In this document: positions 62,119-64,000 of the stretch, piece after piece
Layout of the letters: the number at the start of each line of letters is the position of its first letter
Numbering within the stretch: the first letter of the stretch is position 1
Assembly: GCF_013868155.1 (NCBI RefSeq)
Contig: NZ_JACEOG010000001.1
Span: 2,232,001-2,296,000, forward strand
Origin: Aeromicrobium phoceense
Lineage (GTDB): Bacteria; Actinomycetota; Actinomycetes; Propionibacteriales; Nocardioidaceae
Reading direction: 5' to 3'
Length of the DNA: 64,000 bases
Notes under the pieces: generated by a model
The model's database searches: none
Seen by the model: only the letters and a program-made list of their open reading frames with translations
Told to the model about the DNA's origin: nothing
Made by a program: the position numbers and the translations under genes

Positions 62119-64000
<1,882 letters not shown>

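Overview
The window is GC-rich actinobacterial chromosome. The evidence is a complete Pup-proteasome locus, RbpA, SigK/RskA, a Tat cluster, a polyprenol-mannose synthase, frequent GTG starts and an almost universal G/C third-position bias. Gene content and the small palindromic intergenic repeats fit Propionibacteriales/Nocardioidaceae (an Aeromicrobium-like organism is my best guess; the genus is inference). There are no rRNA, tRNA, transposase, phage or CRISPR features, and no stretch longer than 300 bases lacks a gene. Both ends are cut: an aldose 1-epimerase-like gene on the left and gcvP on the right. LAYOUT. 1-5550: small-metabolism genes (epimerase, nitronate monooxygenase, NUDIX hydrolase, an orphan, HAD phosphatase), then an M50 protease coupled to trmI. 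5643-22875: the Pup-proteasome system, all on + : arc/mpa ATPase, a GNAT and a VOC gene, dop, pup, prcB, prcA, then pafA, an FKBP lipoprotein, pafB, pafC, tatA, tatC and helY. A minus-strand secreted M6 (immune inhibitor A) protease and a repeat element split prcA from pafA. Arc unfolds substrates, PafA ligates Pup, Dop prepares and removes Pup, PrcAB degrades, and PafB/PafC form the DNA-damage-responsive regulator. 22865-29112: 5'-3' exonuclease, secreted M28 peptidase, M24 peptidase, lnt-ppm1 and convergent rbpA. This gene order strongly resembles the Mycobacterium tuberculosis mpa-to-rbpA region. 29197-41207: MFS/GDPD pair, an XRE-MurA fusion, divergent metallo-hydrolase/PRTase, serine hydrolase, AlkB, DoxX, GNAT, a DUF2975 membrane protein with its small XRE regulator, LLM oxidoreductase, a pterin-dehydratase/VOC fusion and an ECF42-type sigma factor with its YciI/DGPF partner. 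41361-50698: short UvrA-like ABC ATPase, MFS, a P-loop kinase/GNAT fusion, alpha/beta hydrolase, VOC and GNAT genes, OsmC with an ACT-like protein, and a divergent DHFR-like/TetR pair. 50755-56114: DUF1206 membrane protein, a secreted repeat protein, and the SigK regulon (membrane molybdoenzyme, fasciclin lipoprotein, sigK, rskA) with two visible SigK-type promoters. 56140-64000: small proteins, DUF1992, a Sua5-type enzyme, a tiny membrane protein, the sulfate/siroheme pair cysH-cysG, SRPBCC, two small membrane proteins, alpha/beta hydrolase, gcvP. REGULATION. Many single genes carry a TAnnnT -10 hexamer exactly six bases before the start codon, the hallmark of leaderless transcripts. Several candidate operators are visible as palindromes at 36921-36953, 50091-50112 and 52544-52565. 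Convergent neighbours repeatedly overlap at their 3' ends. I found no single convincing novel defence or biosynthetic system. The most interesting items are the SigK promoters, the M6 protease inside the proteasome locus, the kinase-acetyltransferase fusion and the other domain fusions.
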